Positions 27,625 to 36,051 of a stretch of DNA of 64,000 nucleotides are shown here, piece after piece (position 1 is the stretch's first letter; each line of letters begins with the position of its first letter). A program made the position numbers and the translations under genes. The notes under the pieces were generated by a model, which searched no databases, had not been told where the DNA came from, and saw nothing but the letters and a program-made list of their open reading frames with translations. The stretch is from Halorussus salinisoli. Its GTDB lineage: Archaea; Halobacteriota; Halobacteria; Halobacteriales; Haladaptataceae. The stretch covers positions 124,001-188,000 of the forward strand of contig SZNP01000001.1 in assembly GCA_005239435.1 (NCBI GenBank). The letters run 5' to 3'.

Positions 27625-27634
27625 CTATAGGGGT
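27625..27634 (+). promoter_or_regulatory. Virion module promoter element
   Basis: CTATAGGGGT lies about 29 nt before the ATG at 27659, the first gene of the virion module. It matches the element before the 24719 gene base for base over CTATAGGGG. A leaderless transcript is expected. Confidence 0.55.
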
Positions 27635-27658
27635 CGAGCTAGTTATTAGTGATGTAAC

Positions 27659-27856
27659 ATGAGCGAAAGATTTGACATCGGCGCGCTATCGAAATATGCT
27701 AATTCGGCATCGACCACGTCGTTCGGCCTGATGCTAATTTTTGGAGTATCGCTAGCTGACCACGTCCCGGAAGTGGCGGCTACTTCGATTGGCCTCGCCC
27801 TGTTCTTGCAGGGAGGTGCGCCGATTGGCAACAAGGTCGCGGGCTACTTCAACTGA
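27659..27856 (+). CDS. Small two-helix membrane protein, pleolipovirus VP3/VP1-like
   Basis: A 65-residue protein with two hydrophobic stretches, about 21-35 and 39-52, separated by DHVPE. Pleolipoviruses carry a small integral membrane protein just before the spike gene as a main inner virion component; size, topology and place agree. No sequence signature proves it. First gene of the module. Confidence 0.7.
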   Translation: MSERFDIGALSKYANSASTTSFGLMLIFGVSLADHVPEVAATSIGLALFLQGGAPIGNKVAGYFN

Positions 27857-27875
27857 ATCTCAAGGTGATATTTTC

Positions 27876-29489
27876 ATGAATGAACACATCAAGCGGTTCG
27901 GCGTACTCGTGATGGCGGTTATGCTAGTCGCCTCCGGTATCGGCGGGGCGCTGGCGGCATCAGGTGGAACAAACCCTAGTGACGGCAACTATCCCAGTTT
28001 GGGAGACATCCAACTGTCGGCGGACGGCAACGGTAACTGGACGTTCGACGTAACCACATCGCCATCCTCGAACGGTACGGTCGCGGAAGTCGCGCTTGTC
28101 CTGACGGACAATAGCACGGGCGAAGAAACCGTGTATATCGAATCGGCATCGCCGACGAACTTCTCGCACACGTTCTCGGGAGTGAACGCTAGCGCGACCC
28201 AGAACCTACAATGGTTCGTCGTTGAGGAAGACGGTGACCTGATTAAGACGAACCAAGACATCGTCGACGAGTCGACGTGGGAGAGCGGCGCGACAACCCA
28301 CGTGCTGGAGGGGAACACGGGGCCGACCCGTGACGGCCTCCATCCTCCGGCGATTCAAAATGACACGGCAGAAATCGGAGAGAAGGTCACCGTTGAAGCA
28401 ACCGGCATCAACGATGAGTACTCGCACGGCCTCACTTATTCGTTCGACTTCGATGGTGATGGGACGTTCGAGGTCTCTGGCTCGGAGTCGAAAACCACGA
28501 CTACGTCGTGGAACTCGTCGGGGACGAAGAACGTGACCGTGCGCGCTACCGACATCACGGGGATGTGGTACGATTTCAACACGTCGATTGACATTCAGTC
28601 AAGCAATTCCGCGCCGACCGCGGATGCGGGCCCCAACCAGACCGTCCAGTCGGGCGACTCCGTGACGTTCGACGGGAGCGGGTCGAGCGACCCGGACGGT
28701 GATACGCTCTCGTACTCGTGGGACTTCGACGGCGACGGAGTCGAAGACGCAACGGGCGTCTCACCGACCCATTCGCTCTCGTCGACGGGCACGTACACGG
28801 TCGAACTCACGGTGACTGACCCTGACGGAGCGAGCGACACGGACACGATGACTGTAACGGTCGAAGAATCGACCTATGAGCAGACGTTCGACGTGACTGA
28901 CGCCAACGGCTCGGCCGTCGCTAACGCCACGGTCGATGTCACGGACGACTCCACCGGGACGACGGTTGCCACGCTGACGACTGACAGCAACGGTAGTGGG
29001 GCGACCTCGCTCGCGGACGGCAACTACAGCTACTCGATTTCCGCGACCGAGTTCGACACCTCCACGGGGAGCTTCTCGGTCGCTGGAGCGTCCCAGACCC
29101 ACAATGTGACGCTGGCGGAGGCGACCGCGACCTACAACATCATCGTTGACGTGGTCGACAGCAACGGAAGCGCGGTCGAGAACGCTACAGTCGAACTCCC
29201 GGGTCTGAACGTCAGCGCGACGACCGACTCGAACGGTTCGGCGAGCTTCACCGGCATCGAGGAGGGCACGCATAACGTAACTGTCACCAGCGAGGACGGC
29301 AGTATATCCGTTGACGAGGACTTCGAGGTCGACGCCAACAACACCGAGTTCGAGGTCGTCCTGAGCGAGTCTGGAGGCGGTGGTGGGGCGTTCATCGGGA
29401 GCGGCATCCCGCCTGCAGTCTTCATCGTCATCGGTGGGGGCGTGCTCGTCCTCCTCCTGTTCGCCGCAATGGCAGGTGCTGACCCATGA
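27876..29489 (+). CDS. Sec-exported surface protein with PKD and Ig-like domains
   Basis: A 537-residue protein. A Sec signal peptide occupies residues 1-28 (cleavage near LAA-S). A beta-rich region follows, then a PKD domain (about 245-335, with WDFDGDG), then two carboxypeptidase-regulatory or Ig-like repeats beginning at DVTDANGSAVANATV and DVVDSNGSAVENATV. A Gly-rich hinge leads to a C-terminal membrane anchor. There are many N-x-S/T sequons, so heavy glycosylation is likely. It may be a second virion spike or adhesion protein; such domains are not part of standard pleolipovirus spikes I know of. Confidence 0.8.
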   Translation: MNEHIKRFGVLVMAVMLVASGIGGALAASGGTNPSDGNYPSLGDIQLSADGNGNWTFDVTTSPSSNGTVAEVALVLTDNSTGEETVYIESASPTNFSHTFSGVNASATQNLQWFVVEEDGDLIKTNQDIVDESTWESGATTHVLEGNTGPTRDGLHPPAIQNDTAEIGEKVTVEATGINDEYSHGLTYSFDFDGDGTFEVSGSESKTTTTSWNSSGTKNVTVRATDITGMWYDFNTSIDIQSSNSAPTADAGPNQTVQSGDSVTFDGSGSSDPDGDTLSYSWDFDGDGVEDATGVSPTHSLSSTGTYTVELTVTDPDGASDTDTMTVTVEESTYEQTFDVTDANGSAVANATVDVTDDSTGTTVATLTTDSNGSGATSLADGNYSYSISATEFDTSTGSFSVAGASQTHNVTLAEATATYNIIVDVVDSNGSAVENATVELPGLNVSATTDSNGSASFTGIEEGTHNVTVTSEDGSISVDEDFEVDANNTEFEVVLSESGGGGGAFIGSGIPPAVFIVIGGGVLVLLLFAAMAGADP

Positions 29490-29659
29490 TTCCAGGCGGC
29501 ATGGAGATGATGGTGATTCTCCTCATCGCCGTCCTGTTGTTCGGCGCGAACAAAGTGCCCAAGCTCGCGCGGTCGATGGGAGAAGCACAGGGCGAGTTCA
29601 AGAAGGGGCGGCAGGAGCTTGAGCAGGAGCTAGAGGCACAGACAGAGGTGAGCGACTAA
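29486..29659 (+). CDS. tatA: TatA-family twin-arginine translocase subunit
   Basis: A 57-residue protein with the full TatA plan: short N-terminus, one membrane helix (about 9-19), hinge FG (20-21), then an amphipathic helix with KVPKLARSMGEAQGEFKKG and a charged tail. The LFG-x3-(V/L)P-x-LARS-x-G pattern is diagnostic of TatA/E. It overlaps the surface-protein stop by ATGA and lies 23 nt before a gene whose product has a twin-arginine signal. It therefore probably supplies or alters the Tat pore for that cargo. Too short for many gene finders. Confidence 0.85.
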   Translation: MIPGGMEMMVILLIAVLLFGANKVPKLARSMGEAQGEFKKGRQELEQELEAQTEVSD

Positions 29660-29682
29660 GACACACATCTTTCAGTACAACA

Positions 29683-31452
29683 ATGCAAGACGATTCGAAG
29701 ATTTACGATACGGTTGCAGAGGCACGAGACGACATCCCGAGCGGGCCGAGTATGTCCCGTAGGGACATGATGAAGACTGGGGCGATGGCGTCCGCGATGG
29801 CCGTGGGTGGGCCCGCCGTGGTCGACCACGTCGCGCCCCGGTACAGCCCGATTGGTCGGGCGGATGCACTAGCTGGGGTCATTGCTGGGGCGGCGGTCGC
29901 GGCGGCCGCGGGAGCCGCGGTGACGTGGTATGCCGCGGGCGGGCTGGACGGCGACAACGAAGACGAGACCCTGACCCAGACCCATCGCAACATCCGCTCG
30001 TCGGCAAGAGGTCTGGACTCGTCGAGCGAGGAAGAGAAGGAGTTCGAGAACCTCGTCGCTGAACGGTCGTCGAATTGGATTTGGCAGGATGCTGTCCTTG
30101 AGTTCGTTCGCGGATTCAACGACACGAGCGAGAGCGCGCCGTCCATCCCTGACCTGAAGGCTGAAATGGAGTCGAACATCCGCGACGACTATGCGGATTT
30201 AGAACAGCAAATCGTCGACAACCAGACGACGGACGTGGTGCAACTCATTGAAATGTTTAACCACGTTCACTCGTACGGGCACGCCGATAGTGCTGGCCAG
30301 ATATTTGAATTCTACCACACGTACAACACAGGCGTTGACTCATCCGAATTCAATTGGTTTGGTGGATACCCTGTCGGTGATGTCTCGGAGTATGATGTCA
30401 CCAAGGAGGATGATGTTCTCCGTCCGTTCTCGGACTACTATGGAGATGACCCCGTCACAAGTACTGACGACATCATCTACGCCGACTACGAGCTTGTGAA
30501 CGGTGAGACGATGGAGGCGGCAATCGGTTGGGGCGACTACGTCTTTATGCAAGGCGGCTCGTTCAGCGGTGGGCATTATTACTACGACTCCGCGAATGAG
30601 GAGTTCACCAGCATCCAAGTCGAATCTGACACCTACACAGGCGGGATGCCCCAGCGCGCTGGTGTTACTGACCCAGACGGGTCGGGCGGCCATTACGAGT
30701 TCTTGGACATCAGCCGCCGCTCGTCAGCCGTTTCGGAGATTCGGAGCGCGGCGACCGCCCTCGCAGGAGAGGTCGACAGTTGGGTCAACCAAATCGACCA
30801 GAATTATGCGCGCGGCTCGCTCCCGGTAGCAGATGTGGTTGCCACCTCCCGTCTCTGGGAGGAATACTCGTTCGAGGAGGGTAATGCGTCGATGACTGGG
30901 CTGGCGGCCTCGCAACTGGGCTTTGAGACCGACCTGAAGGGCACGGCCACAGTGACGGAATTCGCCAGTGCATCGACTGTCGACGAAATCGAGGGAATGG
31001 ACGGCGAGACTATCGACGGTAACCTGCTCCTTGATACTCCTGACGAGGTCTCGGTTAAGTCCGGCGAAGCCTATGTTGTCTCCAATCTCACAGGCGAAGA
31101 CGGAGCAGTCCTGATGACGACCCCGTCTGGCGACACGATTGAGCTTGAGGGCGTGTTTGAGGTCAAGGCGCTGTATTCGTACGAGGGTGGCGAGCGTGTC
31201 GAGAAAGACTCGATGACGCCCGAGACGTACACGTTCACGCCGCGCGACCCCAACCAGTACGAGAACGACGTAGAGCAGGCCAACAACGCACGTGAAGCGG
31301 CGACGCAGAATCCTGAAATCAACGTCAGCGACCTATTCGGGATTGGTGGCGCAGGAGCGTTGCTCGGCGATGGTATCCCACGTTGGGCCCTTCTCGTCCC
31401 CGGAGGCGCATTCATCTTCGCGCTATTCGCCGCACTTGCGGGTGGTGAGTGA
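29683..31452 (+). CDS. Tat-signal membrane-anchored protein, spike candidate
   Basis: A 589-residue protein. The twin-arginine motif SRRDMMK starts at residue 24, followed by a moderately hydrophobic stretch, so folded export by Tat is predicted. A second Ala-rich segment is at about 62-86, then a large ectodomain, then a C-terminal anchor (ALLVPGGAFIFALFAALAGGE). Place in the module, size and single C-terminal anchor match pleolipovirus spike proteins, which act in attachment and membrane fusion. The RR motif lies unusually far from the N-terminus. Confidence 0.8.
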   Translation: MQDDSKIYDTVAEARDDIPSGPSMSRRDMMKTGAMASAMAVGGPAVVDHVAPRYSPIGRADALAGVIAGAAVAAAAGAAVTWYAAGGLDGDNEDETLTQTHRNIRSSARGLDSSSEEEKEFENLVAERSSNWIWQDAVLEFVRGFNDTSESAPSIPDLKAEMESNIRDDYADLEQQIVDNQTTDVVQLIEMFNHVHSYGHADSAGQIFEFYHTYNTGVDSSEFNWFGGYPVGDVSEYDVTKEDDVLRPFSDYYGDDPVTSTDDIIYADYELVNGETMEAAIGWGDYVFMQGGSFSGGHYYYDSANEEFTSIQVESDTYTGGMPQRAGVTDPDGSGGHYEFLDISRRSSAVSEIRSAATALAGEVDSWVNQIDQNYARGSLPVADVVATSRLWEEYSFEEGNASMTGLAASQLGFETDLKGTATVTEFASASTVDEIEGMDGETIDGNLLLDTPDEVSVKSGEAYVVSNLTGEDGAVLMTTPSGDTIELEGVFEVKALYSYEGGERVEKDSMTPETYTFTPRDPNQYENDVEQANNAREAATQNPEINVSDLFGIGGAGALLGDGIPRWALLVPGGAFIFALFAALAGGE

Positions 31453-32105
31453 TGTTCTGGTTCATCTTCAAAATCCTACCGCTGGGATTCATCGTCCGGG
31501 TGTTCGTCATCGCCGCGCTTGTGACGGCGGCGGTCTTTGGCGTCATGGCATACGATGCGTCCGCGCAGTCGGCAGACGACTGTTCGGACGCACTGACGAA
31601 CGACGAGTATGAAGAGTGCATCGAGAACACGGACAGCGAGGATAGCGGAGACACCGCTGACGGGCCCGATGACGACTCAAGTAACGGCGATGCATCGACC
31701 TTGTTTTATCACGGTGAAGGGGTGAGACTGCACTCTATTGAGGCGAACGACGACGGCGAAGCCGTCGTGAAGATGTCCTCGGAGGATGGGGGCGAGCAGG
31801 TCGTCATCACGGACTCGTCGCGCCAAGAGAGCGGCGAGATGGAGCGATACAGGTACGAGCTTAACGAGGGCGAGAACACGTTTCGAGTCCCTCTGCACAA
31901 CCCTGAGACGCCCGCGCTGACGGTCGACGCCGCGGGTAGGCTGTATTTCTGGATTGGGGAGACAGCGGACATCAACTGGGCCCCAGACGCAGGGCACGCC
32001 CTTGCGATGACGCTCGGTGGGGCGGTCGTCGTCTTGGTCTTGCTAGTTGGACTGCATCTGCTCTTGACCCGTGGCGCAACCAAACCGAAGAACCCGATTA
32101 AGTGA
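31452..32105 (+). CDS. Membrane protein, pleolipovirus ORF6-like
   Basis: A 217-residue protein: N-terminal hydrophobic helix (about 4-36) ending ASAQS, acidic linker with two cysteines, a beta-type ectodomain, a second helix (about 181-207) and a short basic tail. The topology places the middle outside the cell. Its position after the spike and before a two-helix protein and the NTPase matches the conserved pleolipovirus block. The ATG overlaps the previous stop by one base. Confidence 0.72.
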   Translation: MFWFIFKILPLGFIVRVFVIAALVTAAVFGVMAYDASAQSADDCSDALTNDEYEECIENTDSEDSGDTADGPDDDSSNGDASTLFYHGEGVRLHSIEANDDGEAVVKMSSEDGGEQVVITDSSRQESGEMERYRYELNEGENTFRVPLHNPETPALTVDAAGRLYFWIGETADINWAPDAGHALAMTLGGAVVVLVLLVGLHLLLTRGATKPKNPIK

Positions 32106-32107
32106 CC

Positions 32108-32971
32108 ATGAGCTACGTAGAATCCATCAAAGAGTTGGGAGATTGGGCGAAGACCGGCATCGTCAAAGCGTGGCGTCTGTTCGTCCATGTGGTCATCGCC
32201 TACAGCATCGCCATCGGGATGTTTGCTGTCGTTGCCCTCGGCTTCTTGCACTTAATCGGCATCGAGACAGGTGTTCCGCCTGAAGTCAAGCCATACACGA
32301 TTCAGTTCGGGTACGTCATTATGCTAATGCTGGTGCCCGCGGAGTACATCCGCCAATGGATTTCCGCTCGCAGGAACCATCTCCTGCACGTTCTCGACCC
32401 CTCGAACGGTGACGCCGAGATGCAGAAAATCCCGCCGAAGGTCTGGCAGGACTTGAACGTGAAGGCCGTCTACAAGGACGACGACGGCGAACTCCAAGAA
32501 CTTGACCGAGATAAGGACTATCTGCACAGAATCAACGTGGGGACTCGCCGCGGCACCCGTACGGGGTGGGAGTGCGAGCACTACGATGCGGACACGAACA
32601 CCGCCTACTGTAGCTACTACGGAGGTGTGTCAGGAACCGAAATCAGGCGAGAGATGAAGGAAGGGATGGAGTACTTGAAGCACGAAGCGAGCGTCGAGCG
32701 CGAGTGGCACGAACGCCTCCGGCGAAACTTCAGCGACATCGTCGAAGGGGCGGTCGGCAAGCGTGCTAACTACCTCGTCCACGTGTTGGAGGGCGAGCGT
32801 GTGCCTGGCGAAACGTCCCTACGGGACGACGTGCGCGCCGCGACAGGAGAGGCAGAGATAGACGACATCGTCGACGGCCGCCGCGACCCTGCCGACGACA
32901 TCGACCGCGACAACCCGTTCGACAGCGAGCGACTGTCGGTAACGATTCAGCAAGGTGGTGAGAATGAGTGA
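32108..32971 (+). CDS. Membrane protein with large cytoplasmic domain, pleolipovirus ORF7-like
   Basis: A 287-residue protein with two helices near the N-terminus (about 22-50 and 65-80) and a hydrophilic C-terminal domain of about 200 residues containing two cysteines and a helical arginine/glutamate-rich stretch. It could link the membrane proteins to the NTPase, with which it overlaps by 8 nt. Function unknown in the family. Confidence 0.72.
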   Translation: MSYVESIKELGDWAKTGIVKAWRLFVHVVIAYSIAIGMFAVVALGFLHLIGIETGVPPEVKPYTIQFGYVIMLMLVPAEYIRQWISARRNHLLHVLDPSNGDAEMQKIPPKVWQDLNVKAVYKDDDGELQELDRDKDYLHRINVGTRRGTRTGWECEHYDADTNTAYCSYYGGVSGTEIRREMKEGMEYLKHEASVEREWHERLRRNFSDIVEGAVGKRANYLVHVLEGERVPGETSLRDDVRAATGEAEIDDIVDGRRDPADDIDRDNPFDSERLSVTIQQGGENE

Positions 32972-34100
32972 GAACGAGTCAGAACAGCAGAAGGCGATAG
33001 AGGCAGAGTTTCGAGAGTACATCCGCGGTGACCTGCCGAATCAGGACGACGACCCTGACGCCCACCCATGGACGGGCATCGTACAAGACCGGCAACTCCG
33101 AGATGTACTGGCGTTCGCCGAGGCCCACTACCAGCCACTGACGGCCAATGCCCCGCGGTCGTTCGAGGAGACGGACGTAGTCCGTCGAATTACCAGAGAC
33201 CACGGGACGCATACTGGCACAGACGCCCTCGCCGCGGGGAACCTCGGCCAGCTATCGTACTTCTCTGGCCTGGTCAGCTACAAGAAGGACGTGTCCGGGA
33301 TGAAGGTGCTAATGTCGCTCCAGTCGATGATAGAGAACATCCCCGTCTTCATCGGCTATATCTACGGATTGATGGGGTCTGGGAAGACCGATTTTGCGTT
33401 CCTCTTACTCGAAGTGTTCGCCTCCATCTACGGCCGTGACAGCGTGTATATGGCGGCGAACGTCTCGTCGGACGACCTCGACGAGGAGATTGACCACTAC
33501 AGCCGCATCGTCGACTTGCTGGAGGAGCGCCGGGAGCGTATTCAAGCGGGTGAGTCGCTTGACCCGTTCGTCATCGTTATCGACGAGGCGGCCCAGATTT
33601 TCAGCGGGTCTGGAGCCGACCAGCACCGCGCGAAGCAGTTGGCTAAGCTCCTCAAGCTCGCCCGCAAGAGCAACGCCAACATCATCCTGATTGGACAGGA
33701 CGGCAAGGACATAGATGCCAGTTTACGGGCTCTTTGTACGGTGTTCATCGAGAAACAGAGTCAGAAGAAGGCAGTCTTCTGGCAGGACGTGAAAGACCGT
33801 CAGGGCATCAACGAGATGATGTCTCTGTCGGGCATCCCGCCGACGAACTACGACTTCTCGACGTGGGACGAAGGCGACTTTGTGTTCGATGACGATGGCG
33901 ATGACGAAGACCTGCCGACCGAGGAAGACATCAGAGACTTAGAGCGTCAACACGAGCGGGAGATGATGGCCTTGCTCGCGGTCTCGACCGATATGACGCA
34001 GGCAGAGATTGGCGATGTCTATGGCGTGAGCGAGAAGACGGTGCGCCGTGCGAAGCGCGACCACGATGACAAGCTCCGCGACCTCGGTCTGCTCGACTAA
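32964..34100 (+). CDS. Virion-module NTPase (VP8-like) with C-terminal HTH
   Basis: A 378-residue P-loop ATPase. Walker A is GLMGSGKT (about 125-132), Walker B is FVIVIDEAA (about 200), and a sensor-like asparagine/glutamine stretch follows (NIILIGQDGKD). Pleolipoviruses encode such an NTPase as the last conserved gene, thought to act in assembly. Unusual is the C-terminal helix-turn-helix (TQAEIGDVYGVSEKTVRRAK), which suggests DNA contact. Confidence 0.85.
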   Translation: MSENESEQQKAIEAEFREYIRGDLPNQDDDPDAHPWTGIVQDRQLRDVLAFAEAHYQPLTANAPRSFEETDVVRRITRDHGTHTGTDALAAGNLGQLSYFSGLVSYKKDVSGMKVLMSLQSMIENIPVFIGYIYGLMGSGKTDFAFLLLEVFASIYGRDSVYMAANVSSDDLDEEIDHYSRIVDLLEERRERIQAGESLDPFVIVIDEAAQIFSGSGADQHRAKQLAKLLKLARKSNANIILIGQDGKDIDASLRALCTVFIEKQSQKKAVFWQDVKDRQGINEMMSLSGIPPTNYDFSTWDEGDFVFDDDGDDEDLPTEEDIRDLERQHEREMMALLAVSTDMTQAEIGDVYGVSEKTVRRAKRDHDDKLRDLGLLD

Positions 34101-34112
34101 CCATCGGTCATT

Positions 34113-34128
34113 GCGCGCGAGCGCGCGC
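34113..34128 (+). terminator. Hairpin after the virion module
   Basis: Alternating GC sequence at 34113-34128 can fold into a six-pair stem with loop GAGC, 12 nt past the NTPase stop. Downstream, CCTGTCCG occurs twice in tandem (from 34149) and CGGACA twice in inverted form, a possible binding site between the convergent units. Confidence 0.45.
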
Positions 34129-34299
34129 CTTTGGGAGGGGGCGATGCCGCCTGTCCGCCTGTCCGCTCGACGCCGTATGGCGATTACAATTCGGGAAACG
34201 GACATTGATTCTGACCCAAATCGGCAAAACGGACACCGAACACAATATCTCCGTATTAGAGCTTCATACTGCTGTAGTCGTGCGTTAAACATCTCAACT

Positions 34300-35355
34300 T
34301 CACTGCGTGATTGTCACCCGTGTCGTCAGGTTCTTCGTTGACTCAGTGACTGCCTTCTCGAACTCTGCCGGATTCGTGATTTGTTTATCTGGGTCGTATA
34401 TGAAGCACAGTAAGGTGTTACAACGTGCGTCCGAACGGTACTGCTCTTTGTCTTCGGCCAGTCCCGTTCGAATCTTGTCGGGTGGATGGTTGACAGACGG
34501 CCGTTTAACCTCGATGCCGACTTTCTCGTCTTCGAGAAGGAAGTCTATCCGCGGGTTTTTGTTCGCATGTCGCCTCAGGTATTCTTCATCCATCACGTCG
34601 TCGAAATGGAGTCGTAAGAGAGCGTTCAAGAGATATTGAACATCATACTCGTCATCCATCCGTAATGGTTCTCTATCCCGCTGACGGTCTCGCAGTTGCA
34701 GAGTGATTTCACTAAATCGGTCGAATATCTTCTCAATACGCTCCACAGTCCCTGTTTCAACCTCTACTGGTTGGTCAATATCTAGCTCGCCCGTCTCACC
34801 GGAGTACCGTTTGTCGAAAAAGTCGAACAGAATTGCATTGAGAGTGACAACGTTGCGGAAATCGCTTGGCAGTCCGAGATTGAACTCTTCCGCGGAAGGG
34901 ATTTTCAGTCCCTCATATTCGTCGTTTGCCTCGAATTGGAACGCCACTGATGACTTACCGACAGTTATGTTGAATGCGTTGAAGGACTGGGTGGACTCTT
35001 GGGGATTTCTGTGATGTGTACTCGAAAGTCTGCCCTGCGAATTCGATGGTTCTTCGGTTTCAAATTCGCCGTCGATGTCCGTGAATGTCTCCGTAAAAGC
35101 AGACTTAGAGTGCGAATCAAGCCAATCATCCAGTAGAGATTTTATTGCCACTAATTGGTCGGCTTCCAACCCATTCAAGGTCAGCGACTCTTCAATATCC
35201 GTCTTGACCTTCCCTCCCGTTTTGACCGTTGCTTTCTCTTTTGAAATTTGGAGGGAGATGCTATCGTCATCAGATTCTGCAAGGAAGATTGAGACCACAA
35301 TAGACTCATCTTTCTCCGATTTATGTCGTTTGACACTAGTGAGTTCGTTCCACAT
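34300..35355 (-). CDS. Protein with C-terminal DpnII/MboI-like PD-(D/E)XK nuclease domain
   Basis: A 351-residue protein, A/T-richer than its neighbours. The C-terminal 130 residues read YDVQYLLNALLRLHFDDV, then PRIDFLLEDEKVGIEVKR (Asp...Glu-x-Lys catalytic core), then CNTLLCFIYDP. This is the pattern of the REase_DpnII-MboI-type domain found in many defence effectors. The N-terminal half is not recognised and may be a sensor. It lies 28 nt after the winged-helix gene on the same strand. Likely an accessory defence or superinfection-exclusion gene. Confidence 0.72.
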   Translation of the reverse strand: MWNELTSVKRHKSEKDESIVVSIFLAESDDDSISLQISKEKATVKTGGKVKTDIEESLTLNGLEADQLVAIKSLLDDWLDSHSKSAFTETFTDIDGEFETEEPSNSQGRLSSTHHRNPQESTQSFNAFNITVGKSSVAFQFEANDEYEGLKIPSAEEFNLGLPSDFRNVVTLNAILFDFFDKRYSGETGELDIDQPVEVETGTVERIEKIFDRFSEITLQLRDRQRDREPLRMDDEYDVQYLLNALLRLHFDDVMDEEYLRRHANKNPRIDFLLEDEKVGIEVKRPSVNHPPDKIRTGLAEDKEQYRSDARCNTLLCFIYDPDKQITNPAEFEKAVTESTKNLTTRVTITQ

Positions 35356-35383
35356 CTTGTTATGAGGATTGAATGACCTGAAC

Positions 35384-35881
35384 CTAATCCTTTCCCTCGT
35401 CGATTTCCTTCATCACTTGTTCGAAGTCGATGTTGAGGTCGTTCTCGAACACCCGGCGCGCCGCTCGGAGGTACACCTCGGCGAGGCCCATCTGCCCAGC
35501 AAGGTATTCCTGCTCGTCGGCAAGGTCATGGTGCATCTGAGTCACCACATCAAGTCGCGCCTCGGCGCGGTCGAGACGCTCGTGTAGGCGCTCGACAGAC
35601 TCCCGCAAGGTCTCGTCATCGTCATCGGGCCCGTCGCCGCGACGGCGCACAACCTGTTCGCCTTCGCTGGTCATCTCGGCGACCTTCGGGGCCGCGCCAG
35701 ACCCATCTGATTCATCAGCGTAGTCGATGTCGATGAGACCGAGGTCGGTGAGCTTGTCGAAGCGATAATCCGTCTTGCCAGTGCGAAACCCTGTCTCGGC
35801 GCGAATCTCGGTCTTCGTCGCGGTTCCGCCGTGCCGGGCGACCGCGCGGAGGAATTCGAGGTCATCGTCACCAATGTTCAT
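35384..35881 (-). CDS. Winged-helix regulator with coiled-coil tail
   Basis: A 165-residue protein: an N-terminal winged helix (DLEFLRAVARHGGTATKTEIRAETGF...RFDKLTDLGLIDI), then a long charged coiled coil with ERLHERLDRAEARLDVV. Similar winged-helix proteins are frequent in haloarchaeal viruses and proviruses. The ATG at 35881 begins the conserved domain. It is divergent from 36052, and four TGACAC repeats lie in the shared gap, so self-regulation is likely. Confidence 0.78.
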   Translation of the reverse strand: MNIGDDDLEFLRAVARHGGTATKTEIRAETGFRTGKTDYRFDKLTDLGLIDIDYADESDGSGAAPKVAEMTSEGEQVVRRRGDGPDDDDETLRESVERLHERLDRAEARLDVVTQMHHDLADEQEYLAGQMGLAEVYLRAARRVFENDLNIDFEQVMKEIDEGKD

Positions 35882-35913
35882 ACCACCTATCTCGGCGCGA
35901 AGTGCTAAGGTAT

Positions 35914-36008
35914 TGACACTACCTAATGACACCCCTTGACACCCCCGTTGATGACACCCCGTATGGATACGTGGGCAAACCTCTCAACGACAACCCCCGC
36001 ATGCGGGG
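35914..36008. promoter_or_regulatory. TGACAC repeat array and palindrome
   Basis: Direct copies of TGACAC start at 35914, 35927, 35937 and 35952; the last three continue as TGACACCCC. A perfect 14-bp palindrome CCCCGCATGCGGGG spans 35995-36008. Both lie between the divergent winged-helix gene and the small gene at 36052, the expected place for operators. Confidence 0.55.
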
Positions 36009-36051
36009 TGCCCTTCAGTGCGAGGCAATGCCAATAGGATAGTAAAAACAT

